A stretch of DNA of 64,000 nucleotides, taken from assembly GCF_031846345.1 (NCBI RefSeq), contig NZ_JAVRHX010000005.1, positions 1-64,000 of the forward strand. Reading direction: 5' to 3'. The stretch is from Glaciecola petra. Lineage in GTDB: Bacteria; Pseudomonadota; Gammaproteobacteria; Enterobacterales; Alteromonadaceae. Positions within the stretch are counted from its first letter, which is position 1. Every line of letters begins with the position of its first letter. Positions 52,929-62,297 of this stretch are shown piece by piece. The position numbers and the translations under genes were made by a program. Under the pieces are notes generated by a model. It did no database searches and had not been told where the DNA came from. It saw only the letters and a program-made list of their open reading frames with translations.

Positions 52929-54125
52929 ATGGTTGATTTAGCCTTATCTTCTGAATTTATAAAATTATTTGGCGCCGCTCCGACCGCCTTAGCTACCTCC
53001 CCGGGACGGGTAAACATTATTGGTGAACATACCGATTATAACGACGGTTTTGTGATGCCTTGTGCTTTGCAGTTTGATACCAAAATACTTTGCAGTGTGC
53101 GCGACGACGATTTAGTTAACGCCTATTCGGTACAATATCCTGGCGAGAATGAGCAGTTTTATATTTCTCATGAACTTGTACCAGGGCAATTAGCTTGGGG
53201 AAATTATCTTAGAGGTGTTGTTAACGAACTTAAAAAGGCTGGTTATGCTTTAAAAGGTTGTAATATTTTAATTACTTCAGATGTGCCACAAGGAAGTGGG
53301 TTGTCTTCATCAGCAGCGTTGGAGGTTGCTTTTGCTGGCCTATTGAATCATTTGTCAGCCTTGGGTTTAAGCGAGCAAGATATTGCCAGAGTCGGTCAAG
53401 CCGCCGAAAACAACTTTATTGATTGCCAATGCGGAATAATGGACCAGTTAATATCTGCCAAAGCTAAATACAATCATGCAATGATGATTGACTGCCGAGA
53501 TTTAACTACCCGTGCCGTGCCTTTACCGTCTAATTTAACTTTAATGGTGATAAATTCTAATTACCCACGTAAATTGGCTGACAGCGAGTACAACCAGCGC
53601 CGCTTGGCCTGCGAACTAGCAGCTAAAACAATGCAAGTACCTAAATTACGCGACGCGACAATGCAAATGTTAGACGCTGTTAAAGACAAGCTTGACGACG
53701 TTACTTTCAGGCGCGCTAAACATATCATTTCAGAAAATGCGCGTGTTGTAGCCGCTGCTGACGCGCTTGAGAAAAATGATTTACAAAACTTGTACAAGAT
53801 AATGGCTGAAGCACATATTTCGCTTAAATGCGACTTTGAAATAACAGTTGCTGCGACCGACGGTCTAGTAGATATTTGCAACAATGCACTACGAGACCAA
53901 CACAGTGATTCAGGGAATAATTCTCAGCCTGAGCAAACACATGTGAGAGGTGTAGCTAGACAAACCGGCGGTGGTTTTGGTGGGGCGATTGTTTGCTTGT
54001 GTGAACATGATGATGTTGATAAAGTGATTAGCGCGGTCGACACTCACTATCATGCCAATTTTTCTTTAAACGCCGACATTTACGTTTGTGAAGCAAGCGA
54101 AGGATTGCATGTAATCAATCTTTAA
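52929..54125 (+). CDS. galK: Galactokinase
   Basis: A 398-residue GHMP kinase. Signature 1 GRVNIIGEHTDYNDGFVMP (35-53), GHMP ATP loop GSGLSSSAALEVAFAGL, and C-terminal GGGFGGAIVCL. ATG 52929 begins MVDLALSSEF, with AGGAAA six bases upstream; the longer frame from 52890 overlaps galT and has no ribosome site. Catalytic Asp in the IDCQCGIMDQL segment. Phosphorylates galactose for galT. Confidence 0.97.
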   Translation: MVDLALSSEFIKLFGAAPTALATSPGRVNIIGEHTDYNDGFVMPCALQFDTKILCSVRDDDLVNAYSVQYPGENEQFYISHELVPGQLAWGNYLRGVVNELKKAGYALKGCNILITSDVPQGSGLSSSAALEVAFAGLLNHLSALGLSEQDIARVGQAAENNFIDCQCGIMDQLISAKAKYNHAMMIDCRDLTTRAVPLPSNLTLMVINSNYPRKLADSEYNQRRLACELAAKTMQVPKLRDATMQMLDAVKDKLDDVTFRRAKHIISENARVVAAADALEKNDLQNLYKIMAEAHISLKCDFEITVAATDGLVDICNNALRDQHSDSGNNSQPEQTHVRGVARQTGGGFGGAIVCLCEHDDVDKVISAVDTHYHANFSLNADIYVCEASEGLHVINL

Positions 54126-54134
54126 AGGATACCA

Positions 54135-55118
54135 ATGCAACAGATTAATTGGGCTGTACTCGGATGCGGTCATATTGCTAAAACCTTCATGCAATCTATA
54201 CAAAAAGTCGAAGCTGCTAATGTTGTGGCATGTGCAGCGTCCCATCTAGAAAGAGCCCAGCAATTTGCACTAGATCATGATATCAAATCGGCTTTTGGTG
54301 ACTACAACAGTATGTTAGCTGAGCGCAATATTCGCGCGGTTTATATAGCTACAACTCATAATTTTCATTTTGAACAGATAATGATGTGTCTACAACATGG
54401 AAAACATGTTTTGTGCGAAAAGCCTTTAACCTTAAACGCCAAACAAGCAAAGCAAGCATTTGACTTAGCAGCGAGCAATAATCTTATGTTGGTTGAGGCC
54501 GTATGGACTCGTTTTTTACCTGCAATTCGTTCTTTTCAACAGCTCCTGAGCAGCGGCCGGATTGGTGAAGTATTGAGTGTGCATGCTAACTTCAGCCTTA
54601 ATCGAGACTTACCAGATACGCATCGTTTAAAGAACAAAAAATTGGCAGGCGGTGCTTTGTTAGATCTAGGTATTTACCCTATCACTATAGCTGACATTGT
54701 ATTTGCACAAACACCAAAAAAGATTAAGAGCTCAGTAATAATGACAAAGACCGGAGTGGATGAAAATTCGTTCTACACCTTGGAATATGAAGGAGGTAAA
54801 ACAGCGCAATTGTCAGCTGGCTTTAAAATGAGTGGTCCAACAGAAGCAACTATTATGGGTGACAAGGGTTTTATCCGAATTCCCTTCTTTTTAGGTGCAA
54901 AAACATTTGAAATCAATACAGAAGGTGAGTCTGCTGAAACCTGCAACTTTGATTTTGAAGATGGAAGTAACTTTAGTTTTGAAATTGCACATATGACGGA
55001 TTTTCTCCTAAATGATAACTGCAAAAGCGATATCCACTCGGCAGACAGTACTTTGCGAGTAATGAAGATAATGGATGAAATAAGAGAGCAGTGGGGCCTA
55101 GCATATCCGGGCGAGTAG
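54135..55118 (+). CDS. Gfo/Idh/MocA-family NAD(P)-dependent oxidoreductase
   Basis: A 327-residue dehydrogenase. Rossmann GCGHIA (10-15) and the family EKP (95-97, catalytic Lys96), then GGALLDLGIYPI in the substrate domain, as in dihydrodiol dehydrogenase-like members. Ninth base after the galK stop, so part of the same operon. A sugar dehydrogenase role (possibly on galactose or a derivative) is an inference from position. Confidence 0.88.
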   Translation: MQQINWAVLGCGHIAKTFMQSIQKVEAANVVACAASHLERAQQFALDHDIKSAFGDYNSMLAERNIRAVYIATTHNFHFEQIMMCLQHGKHVLCEKPLTLNAKQAKQAFDLAASNNLMLVEAVWTRFLPAIRSFQQLLSSGRIGEVLSVHANFSLNRDLPDTHRLKNKKLAGGALLDLGIYPITIADIVFAQTPKKIKSSVIMTKTGVDENSFYTLEYEGGKTAQLSAGFKMSGPTEATIMGDKGFIRIPFFLGAKTFEINTEGESAETCNFDFEDGSNFSFEIAHMTDFLLNDNCKSDIHSADSTLRVMKIMDEIREQWGLAYPGE

Positions 55119-55173
55119 TAATACCTTGTGTTGTTTTGGGAGCTTAGACAGAGCGGGCACTAATGACACCGCG

Positions 55174-55215
55174 GCTGTATACAGCGATGAACTGCGTAGT
55201 GCTAACGAGCACTAC
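55174..55215. repeat. Two perfect palindromes between convergent oxidoreductase and darP
   Basis: GCTGTATACAGC at 55174-55185 and a hairpin GTAGTGCT, AACG, AGCACTAC at 55196-55215, overlapping the darP stop codon. No T-run follows on either strand, so a simple Rho-independent terminator is not evident. They could act as a convergent transcription barrier. Confidence 0.4.
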
Positions 55216-55748
55216 CTCTCAGGTATTTCTTGTTTTAAGTATTGAAATATCTCTCTTGCCGCGGCAGGTGGTTTATTTTCTTTTTCTTGTTTTTGTACCA
55301 AGCGCAATAATTGCCTCAGTTTTTGTCGTTCTAATTGAGGATATTCTGCAACAGCGTCGTTAATGCCATCGTTACCTTTTGCAACAATATCATCTCGCAG
55401 TCGCTCTAGGTTGTGAAAATGCCTGTTTGCGTCTGAATGCGAAGTTCTAAGTCGTTGCAGGGAGTCTTCAATTGGCGCAACGTCCCTTGCTCTAAGCTTT
55501 TTACCTATTAGTTGTAGTTGGCGACGAAAGCCATCTTTTTTTCTGTTGATTTTAGTTGCTAGCTCAATAATACCAAGTAGTTCGTCGTCTAATGGCATCT
55601 TTTCACGTTCACCTTTGGTTAAATCTACCAAGGCTAGTCCCAATTTTTTTAGTCTTTCAGCCGCTTGCTTTTGTTGAGTCTTGCTCTCAAATTCTTGCTC
55701 GTTAGCAATATTACTTGCGACTTTATTTTCTGTCGATTGATTGCGCAT
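55212..55748 (-). CDS. darP: DarP (YjgA) dual-action ribosomal maturation protein
   Basis: A 178-residue all-helical protein. N-terminal basic helix region, then LKKLGLALVDLTKGEREKMPL, LLGIIELATKINRKKDGFRRQLQ, and a C-terminal LERQKLRQLLRLVQKQEKEN with FQYLKQ. These are the conserved pieces of DarP/YjgA, a 50S assembly factor. Divergent from pmbA with ~80 bases between, an arrangement familiar from gammaproteobacteria. Confidence 0.93.
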   Translation of the reverse strand: MRNQSTENKVASNIANEQEFESKTQQKQAAERLKKLGLALVDLTKGEREKMPLDDELLGIIELATKINRKKDGFRRQLQLIGKKLRARDVAPIEDSLQRLRTSHSDANRHFHNLERLRDDIVAKGNDGINDAVAEYPQLERQKLRQLLRLVQKQEKENKPPAAAREIFQYLKQEIPER

Positions 55749-55828
55749 ATACCGTATTTCGTCTGATTAATGGTAAACTATATGAATTGTAGCCATAGCA
55801 AGACCAATTTAATAGCGAAACTTATTTT

Positions 55829-57196
55829 ATGTCCTCTACTGATGATAAAGAACAACAGTTAGATCAACAAAAGCAACAACAACTAAATGATATTAAAAAT
55901 GTTGTTGACGATACTTTAAAATATGCCAAACAACTCGGTGCAACGGCGGCCGAAGCGAGTATGTCTAAAGTACAAGGAATTGCCGTAAGCACGCGCCTAA
56001 AAGAAGTCGAAAATATTGAATTTACTAATGATGGTGGATTAGGCATCGTTGTGTTTGTTGGTAATAAAAAGGGCAGTGCATCGACTGCTGATCTATCACC
56101 AGAAGCACTTAAACTCACGGTGAGCAAAGCAATAGAAATTGCCAAATATACTAGCGATGATGAATGTGCAGGTATTGCTGACAAGGACCTAATTGCCACA
56201 GAATTTCCTGATTTAGATTTATATCACCCGCAAGCTCTAGATGTTGAACAAGGCATTGAGCAGGCACTTGCATGCGAATCAGCAGGTTTAGATTATTCTT
56301 CAAGCATTATTAATTCAGATGGTGCGTCGTATAACGCCAATATTGGCATGAAGGTATACGGTAATAGTCATGGCATAAATGCAGGATATCCCAGCACACG
56401 GTACAGCCTTAGTTGTGTATTGATTGGAGAAAAAGAAGACGACATGCAACGAGATTATGCTTATACCGTATCTCGATTGCCGAATATGCTAGACACCCCA
56501 AAACAGGTTGGTATCGATGCTGCCAAGCAAACAATTTCTCGCCTCGGGGCACAAAAAATGTCAACTACCAAAGCGCCTGTTATATTCCATCGTGACATTG
56601 CGTCGGGTATATTTGGTCATTTGATAGGAGCAATTAGTGGAGGTAGTTTGTATCGTAAATCTAGTTTTTTACTAGATTGTAAAGGCCAACAATTGTTTCC
56701 AGAATGGTTGAGTATTATGGAGCGGCCATATATCAAACAAGGCTTAGCCAGTAGTAGTTTTGATAACGAAGGGGTGCAAACAAAAGACCTCGATATTATC
56801 GAAAATGGGGTGTTGCAGCACTACTTATTAACCAGTTATTCTGGTCGCAAGTTAGGTTTGCGCTCCAATGGCCATGCTGGTGGTATACATAATTGTCTCG
56901 TGACAGATACTGGCCAATCAGATAGTGAACTCTTAGCTACCATGGGAACAGGTTTGTTGGTGACTGAAATAATGGGACAAGGCGTTAATATCGTAAATGG
57001 CGATTATTCTCGTGGTGCCGCTGGTTTTTGGGTCGAAAATGGCAAAATTAAGTACCCCGTGCATGAAATTACAATAGCAGGCAATTTACGAGATATGTTC
57101 AAAAACATCGTGGCAATAGGGAAACAAAAAGAAACCAGAGGGGCTTTGCAAACGGGGTCTATATTAATTGAGAACATGCAAATAGCAGGAAGTTAA
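55829..57196 (+). CDS. pmbA: Metalloprotease subunit PmbA (TldE)
   Basis: A 455-residue protein of the TldD/PmbA family. N-terminal DTLKYAKQLGATAAEASMSK, VSTRLKEVENIEF and NDGGLGIVVFVGN; C-terminal GMKVYGNSHG and SNGHAGGIHN and ADNWTYSRGAA-like LVTEIMGQGVNIVNGDYSRGAAGF. It lacks the zinc HEXXXH motif, as expected of the PmbA rather than TldD subunit. Partner in peptide processing (such as CcdA degradation or microcin maturation in other bacteria). A strong bidirectional terminator follows. Confidence 0.95.
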   Translation: MSSTDDKEQQLDQQKQQQLNDIKNVVDDTLKYAKQLGATAAEASMSKVQGIAVSTRLKEVENIEFTNDGGLGIVVFVGNKKGSASTADLSPEALKLTVSKAIEIAKYTSDDECAGIADKDLIATEFPDLDLYHPQALDVEQGIEQALACESAGLDYSSSIINSDGASYNANIGMKVYGNSHGINAGYPSTRYSLSCVLIGEKEDDMQRDYAYTVSRLPNMLDTPKQVGIDAAKQTISRLGAQKMSTTKAPVIFHRDIASGIFGHLIGAISGGSLYRKSSFLLDCKGQQLFPEWLSIMERPYIKQGLASSSFDNEGVQTKDLDIIENGVLQHYLLTSYSGRKLGLRSNGHAGGIHNCLVTDTGQSDSELLATMGTGLLVTEIMGQGVNIVNGDYSRGAAGFWVENGKIKYPVHEITIAGNLRDMFKNIVAIGKQKETRGALQTGSILIENMQIAGS

Positions 57197-57221
57197 TCTT
57201 CTTCTTATACTGATTCAACGC

Positions 57222-57254
57222 AAAACGGCCGCTAAAAAATTAGCGGCCGTTTTT
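57222..57254. terminator. Bidirectional Rho-independent terminator between pmbA and arcA
   Basis: A perfect 14-bp stem, AAAACGGCCGCTAA and TTAGCGGCCGTTTT, with a four-base loop. A-rich before and T-rich after, so it serves both converging genes. Confidence 0.95.
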
Positions 57255-57281
57255 ACTTTTTTTAGCTACGTATGGTATTTG

Positions 57282-57986
57282 TTAGTCTACTGACCCACAA
57301 AACCGATAACCTTCACCATGGATAGTCACAATCAATTCTTCGTCATTTGGTTCAGACTCAAAGTGCTTTCTAATGCGTCTAATCGTAACGTCGACAGTTC
57401 TGTCATTAGGTCTTAATTCACGTCCAGTCATTTCCATGATTAGTTGTTCACGTGTAAGTATTTTACCTGGATTACTTAAAAATAAGTGTAAAGCTCTAAA
57501 TTCGCTACGTGGTAATCTGAATTCGTTGGACGTTGGTGAGATAAGGCTACGAGAATCCCCATCAAGCGTCCAACCATTAAACTTGACCTTGCTCGGCAAA
57601 TCATCATCTTCAGCAGCATTTGTTGTTCTTGACAGTAAGTTGCGCGCGCGTATTGTTAATTCACGAGGGTTAAACGGTTTAGTTAAGTAATCGTCTGCAC
57701 CAATTTCTAACCCAAGGATTCGATCAACGTCATTATCGCGGCCAGTTAAGAAAATTAAACCCACATTTTTACGATTACGCACTTCGCGTGCTAGTATCAA
57801 ACCGTTTTTACCGGGGAGATTGATATCCATAATTACGATATCAATTTGGTTATTTTCGAAGAAGTCATGCATTTCTTCGCCATTTTCGGCTTCAAAGACA
57901 TTATATCCTTCTGCTTCAAATAGACTTTTAAGTGTTGTACGTGTGACGATTTCGTCTTCTACTATCAATATATTAGGGGTTTGCAT
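57282..57986 (-). CDS. arcA: Aerobic respiration control response regulator ArcA
   Basis: A 234-residue OmpR-family regulator with VEDEIVTRTTLKSLFEAEGY, phospho-acceptor Asp54 (VIMDINLPGKNGL), DYLTKPFNPRELTIRARNLL, and C-terminal winged helix (FRLPRSEFRALHLFL, RTVDVTIRRIRKHFE, IHGEGYRF). Sequence and length match ArcA. No arcB lies nearby, as usual. The leader 57987-58273 is AT-rich with no other gene. Confidence 0.95.
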   Translation of the reverse strand: MQTPNILIVEDEIVTRTTLKSLFEAEGYNVFEAENGEEMHDFFENNQIDIVIMDINLPGKNGLILAREVRNRKNVGLIFLTGRDNDVDRILGLEIGADDYLTKPFNPRELTIRARNLLSRTTNAAEDDDLPSKVKFNGWTLDGDSRSLISPTSNEFRLPRSEFRALHLFLSNPGKILTREQLIMEMTGRELRPNDRTVDVTIRRIRKHFESEPNDEELIVTIHGEGYRFCGSVD

Positions 57987-58273
57987 TTTTCTCTTCTACT
58001 TTGTAATCAATGGGTTTTGTGTAGTACTTGCCTCTCAAAACGATTTATATTAAAAAGCGTTTTTTTATATTTAATGTTTTTAAAATCCGTCATATCTTGC
58101 AAATTTGACAAAAAGTGCTTTAAAAACACAATTTTAGTTCATGTTTCATGACTTAAATACTGCACTACCTTCAGTATACAAAAAAATACACACTTGAAAA
58201 GTATCTTTTGGCTTTCAATCAAAAATAATATCTTTGTCAATGTAAAAAACTTACTCGATATCTATTTTAATCT

Positions 58274-58984
58274 CTAACAAAGTGGGAAGCGAGCTAATAG
58301 TGTGGATTTTTCTTTTGTGTGGTACCAATCGTTAATTACTAAATCACAATACGTAGACTCCACTTCGCCAAAGTCAGTATCGATATTTTGTTTAATTAAT
58401 TTGTATAGCTTTATTGGTAGTCGTGTTGGTTGTTTAAATCTCACCATGGTGCAATGTGCGCTTTGAATGCTATAACGACTGTCGATTGTGTGTTCTAAGT
58501 CGCTAGCATTAAAGTGTATTCTCAAATTTTTTCTTACCTCAGCTAACAAATCGTTCATTGCAAAACCACGCAATAAAATACAGCTTGAGGAAATCGTTAT
58601 TCCTTTAAACATAATGTTAATGGCTTCGGTTTTTTGAGTCGTTTTTATTGCATCGTTAATGGCACTTTGTATGACTTGAACATACTGGTTTAAGTTAAAA
58701 ACATTAAATTCAAAATGCTCTCGACATGTCACTAACGACAATAGAGTTACGTGCAAACTCTCTGTTTGAGACATATGTTGGTTAGGATCAAGCTGATGAA
58801 ACGTTTGATAAAACTCTTTAATGTTAGACATTAGGGTAGGATTTTCATTTAGTCGCAGTATTAAACTTATACCCATACGTGAGTCTGGTTTACCCATTAA
58901 ATATGGGTCAAATTCGAGCATGTTTTGCTTCAATTTGAGTGCATTTTCGTGCCACAGTTGGTCGTATAGTTTGTTTTCTTGCAT
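58274..58984 (-). CDS. 2H-phosphoesterase-like protein
   Basis: A 236-residue soluble protein with two HxT motifs about 99 residues apart: HVT at His78 (SLHVTLLSL) and HCT at His177 (SAHCTMVRF). These are the catalytic signatures of the 2H phosphoesterase (LigT/CPDase) superfamily, which act on 2',3'-cyclic or 2',5'-linked RNA ends and related esters. The flanking strand-helix pattern agrees (ISLILRLN before, FKGITISSSCILLRG between). No closer subfamily recognised; neighbours give no clue. Confidence 0.7.
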   Translation of the reverse strand: MQENKLYDQLWHENALKLKQNMLEFDPYLMGKPDSRMGISLILRLNENPTLMSNIKEFYQTFHQLDPNQHMSQTESLHVTLLSLVTCREHFEFNVFNLNQYVQVIQSAINDAIKTTQKTEAINIMFKGITISSSCILLRGFAMNDLLAEVRKNLRIHFNASDLEHTIDSRYSIQSAHCTMVRFKQPTRLPIKLYKLIKQNIDTDFGEVESTYCDLVINDWYHTKEKSTLLARFPLC

Positions 58985-59186
58985 ACTTTTTTATTCTTAT
59001 TGATTATTGCTTTTGAAAACATTTTGGGTGCGTGCGCCAAACGCTCCCTTTTATATCCCAATCAGCTTCTTTTCAGGCAAGTTAATCACAATATAAACAC
59101 AAATCTATCACAACGGGAATTATTATCTATTTGTATGGGTCCAGCTCTATGACTTTGAATCTGTTCGTGTATTCCCGGAGAAGCAA

Positions 59187-59603
59187 ATGGTAAATAAAAA
59201 AAGCACTTTAAAAACACCTTGCAGCAAAATAGCAATTATGATGACCGCATGCGCTATCGTTGGCGGTTGTGCGTCAGCAAATACTCGTTATGAGCAGTTG
59301 AATGCTCATTTGGACAATAGCATTAATTGCGACACTGCCAATGAGCAAATACAAGAGTTAGAAGCAAACAGGATTTCTAGTACAGAAGAGTTTGCTAATG
59401 GCGTTGCAAGTGTACTGCCAACTTCTATTGTGTTCAATTTGATCGCGGGTGAATATACGAATAGGGCTAAAATCGCGTCGGGGAAATATAATGATGAGCT
59501 AAGAGCGCGCATAACATTAATCAAAACTACTTGCTTATTAGGTGAAACCAATACAAGTGCAAGCAAAGCTGATGATACTGCGGAATTAATAGCCTTGCGT
59601 TGA
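59187..59603 (+). CDS. Small lipoprotein, unknown function
   Basis: A 138-residue protein with leader ending VGGC (Cys28) and an acidic helical mature domain with several Cys residues (NCDTANEQIQELEANR, KTTCLLGE). Ends in a disordered acidic tail. No family recognised. It lies 168 bases before the DUF1592 gene in the same direction; co-transcription not shown. Confidence 0.65.
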   Translation: MVNKKSTLKTPCSKIAIMMTACAIVGGCASANTRYEQLNAHLDNSINCDTANEQIQELEANRISSTEEFANGVASVLPTSIVFNLIAGEYTNRAKIASGKYNDELRARITLIKTTCLLGETNTSASKADDTAELIALR

Positions 59604-59771
59604 GTATAGAATGCGAATTTACATTATTTTAGGCTAGACCACTGTTCAAATGAGTTGCACAGGTATTCGTTGATTTTAAGCTTGGCGCAATAATTGCTCG
59701 TTTCTAGTATTAAATCAGTATTTGCGCGTTATCTTCAATATTTATCGCGTAATTGCGCAAAGAGAGTGCAA

Positions 59772-62297
59772 ATGCCCCTTAATGTTTCACCAAATTGGTC
59801 TAATCCAAGTTCGATATTGGGCTTTATATTTGCTGTTATGTGTTATGCATTGTTATTGGGCTTTAGTCCAAGTGTGCTTTCAACACTGCCGTCTCAGAAT
59901 GCACTAAAAGTTATCGTCGACAATACAATCCAAGATCGTTGCGATAGTTGCCACAATGATTATGATTTTACTACTAATTGGTCGGTAAGTGATATCGATG
60001 TCAACGATATTGAACAGGGAAAAAATCAACACCTCTGGGAAGCAATATTAAAATCTGTAGCCTTGGGCGATATGCCTCCAGCTGATAAAAAACCTTTAGA
60101 TACCCAAAAGAAAGCTTCATTGTTATATTGGCTTGAGACTTCTTTAGACCACTACAGCGAGCAAAACCCCAATCCAGGTCGAGCTACCATTAGGCGATTG
60201 AATCGCAATGAATATGCTAATTCGGTCAGAGATTTACTCGCCTTAGACATCGATATTAGCCAGAGTTTACCGGGCGATGATTCGGGCTATGGGTTTGATA
60301 ATAACGCCGATGTATTAGGTGTATCAACGACCCTACTAGAAAGGTATATATCAATTGCCGGCAAGCTTAGCCGCCAAGCAACAGGGGTAGTTGGCGATAC
60401 GGCGAGTAAAAAAAATTATCTTATACCCAAAGACGGGCCGGTAAAAAATAGTGGCGTTCCTTCTTTCAATCTTCGTATGCACGACGACTTGCCCTTAGAT
60501 TCGAGAGGCGGCGGTAGTGTTGATTTTTATGCGCCTATTGCCGGCAAGTATGAAATAGCTGGATTTATCAATGCAAACACAAATAATGAAGTCGACCGTT
60601 TAGATATACATCGACATAGTTATACACTATCTCTACCAGCGGGTAACCACGAAATAGGCATGACTTTTCGCAAAGAGTTAGCCCTTAGCGAACATGTGCC
60701 AACAGTTAGAGAAGGAACTAGCTATGTAGTGCTGCCTGATAGAGAGCCTACAGAGCTAGATTTAGATTTTATTGTTGATGGCAGTCGCGTACATACAAAA
60801 AAAGTGCCGTCGTATCATATGTCTGCGCGATTTTCGCAAGCTGCTTTTTTACGCGATGTACTTGAAATAGAAATAATTGGACCTCTTGAAAAACTGGATG
60901 AGGGACAAACAGCAAATGTTGAAAATAGCGCTAACACTACGCCTAGCTATAGCAAAATATTTAGCTGCTATCCAAAGACTTTGTCAACAATTGAGCAAAG
61001 CGTTAAATCCGAATTGAGTTGTGCAAAACAGATTATTGCAAGCCTCGTTGAGCAAGCTTATCGCCGGCCAATTGATGAAGCTGACATTGAACCTTTGATG
61101 GGAATTTTTAAACAGACAAGAAGAGATTTGGACTTTAAAGCAAGTATTGCAACTACTATCCAGGCCTTATTAGTTTCGCCAAGCTTTTTGTATTTGCAAG
61201 AGCATACTCCCAAAGATATCGCACCTGGCAGTGTATACAAAATTAACGATTATGAATTTGCTGCAAGACTAGCACTCTTTTTATGGAGTAGCTTGCCCGA
61301 TCAAGAACTAAGCGAATTAGCAAAAAATGGCAGCTTAAGAGAACCTGCTATTATTCGTCAGCAGATCAAGCGCATGCTAGCATCTGAAAAGTCGAAAGCA
61401 TTGACAGACAATTTTGCGGGTCAATGGTTGTACCTTCGTAACTTGCCGCGCCATTTTCCAGATGTATTTGAATTCCCAAACTTTGATATCCCTCTTAAAC
61501 AAGCAATCAAACGTGAAACTGAGTTATTTTTCACGCGTATTTTAAAAGATAACTTATCAATTTTTGATTTTCTTAATGCTAATTATAGCTATCTTAATGA
61601 ACGACTAGCTGCTCATTACGGCATAGAAGGGGTCAAAGGTCATGCTTTTCGAAAGGTGTTTTTTGGAGAAAACTCAAATAGAGGAGGGTTGTTAGGGCAA
61701 GCCAGTATTTTAACCTTGACGTCAAACCCCAATCATACCTCTCCTGTAAAACGGGGCAAATGGATATTAGATAACCTGCTTGCGGCAACGCCTCCCCCGC
61801 CACCGCCAGATGTCCCTTCATTGATCGCCGAACATGATGGCGTTGCCCTGAGTGCAAAAGAACAACTGGCTAGACATCGAGAAGACCCAGTGTGTGCATC
61901 ATGCCATGTGCGCATGGATCCATTGGGTTTAGCCTTAGAAAAATACGATGCGGTAGGTGCATTTAGAACTGTTTATGCCAAACAAATAATTGATACTAAT
62001 GCACAAATGCCAGACGGTACGGTTTTTGACGGCCTTCCTGGTTTACATAGTGTTTTGTGGGATAGGCGAGAGCGTTTTGCTCAAGCATTTATTGACCGCA
62101 TCATGACCTACGCACTTGGCAGAGGCCTAAAAGCATTTGATAAGCCGACAATACGGCAAGTAGCGAGGCAGGCTAGTTTAGAAAATTATCAGATCCATAG
62201 CATTATCGAAGCTGTTGTTACTAGTATTCCATTTAATTATAAAAAGGCGCCGGAGGAGGCTAGCGATGAAGAACGACAAATTGCTCAAGCACGATAA
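59772..62297 (+). CDS. DUF1592-type c-type cytochrome/planctomycete-domain protein
   Basis: An 841-residue protein with a leader/anchor helix (~14-37), a c-type haem motif CDSCH at residues 57-61, then DUF1587-like ATIRRLNRNEYANSVRDLLALD, DUF1592/DUF1588 segments (RRPIDEADIEPLMGIFKQTR, FLYLQEH, YEFAARLALFLWSSLPDQEL, GLLGQASILTLTSNPNHTSPVKRG) and a second CASCH near the C-terminus with DPLGLALEKYDAVG. This architecture is exported to the periplasm or cell surface; enzymatic role unknown. The ATG at 59772 gives a clean anchor; a TTG at 59694 is possible. Overlaps the next gene by 32 bases. Confidence 0.85.
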   Translation: MPLNVSPNWSNPSSILGFIFAVMCYALLLGFSPSVLSTLPSQNALKVIVDNTIQDRCDSCHNDYDFTTNWSVSDIDVNDIEQGKNQHLWEAILKSVALGDMPPADKKPLDTQKKASLLYWLETSLDHYSEQNPNPGRATIRRLNRNEYANSVRDLLALDIDISQSLPGDDSGYGFDNNADVLGVSTTLLERYISIAGKLSRQATGVVGDTASKKNYLIPKDGPVKNSGVPSFNLRMHDDLPLDSRGGGSVDFYAPIAGKYEIAGFINANTNNEVDRLDIHRHSYTLSLPAGNHEIGMTFRKELALSEHVPTVREGTSYVVLPDREPTELDLDFIVDGSRVHTKKVPSYHMSARFSQAAFLRDVLEIEIIGPLEKLDEGQTANVENSANTTPSYSKIFSCYPKTLSTIEQSVKSELSCAKQIIASLVEQAYRRPIDEADIEPLMGIFKQTRRDLDFKASIATTIQALLVSPSFLYLQEHTPKDIAPGSVYKINDYEFAARLALFLWSSLPDQELSELAKNGSLREPAIIRQQIKRMLASEKSKALTDNFAGQWLYLRNLPRHFPDVFEFPNFDIPLKQAIKRETELFFTRILKDNLSIFDFLNANYSYLNERLAAHYGIEGVKGHAFRKVFFGENSNRGGLLGQASILTLTSNPNHTSPVKRGKWILDNLLAATPPPPPPDVPSLIAEHDGVALSAKEQLARHREDPVCASCHVRMDPLGLALEKYDAVGAFRTVYAKQIIDTNAQMPDGTVFDGLPGLHSVLWDRRERFAQAFIDRIMTYALGRGLKAFDKPTIRQVARQASLENYQIHSIIEAVVTSIPFNYKKAPEEASDEERQIAQAR

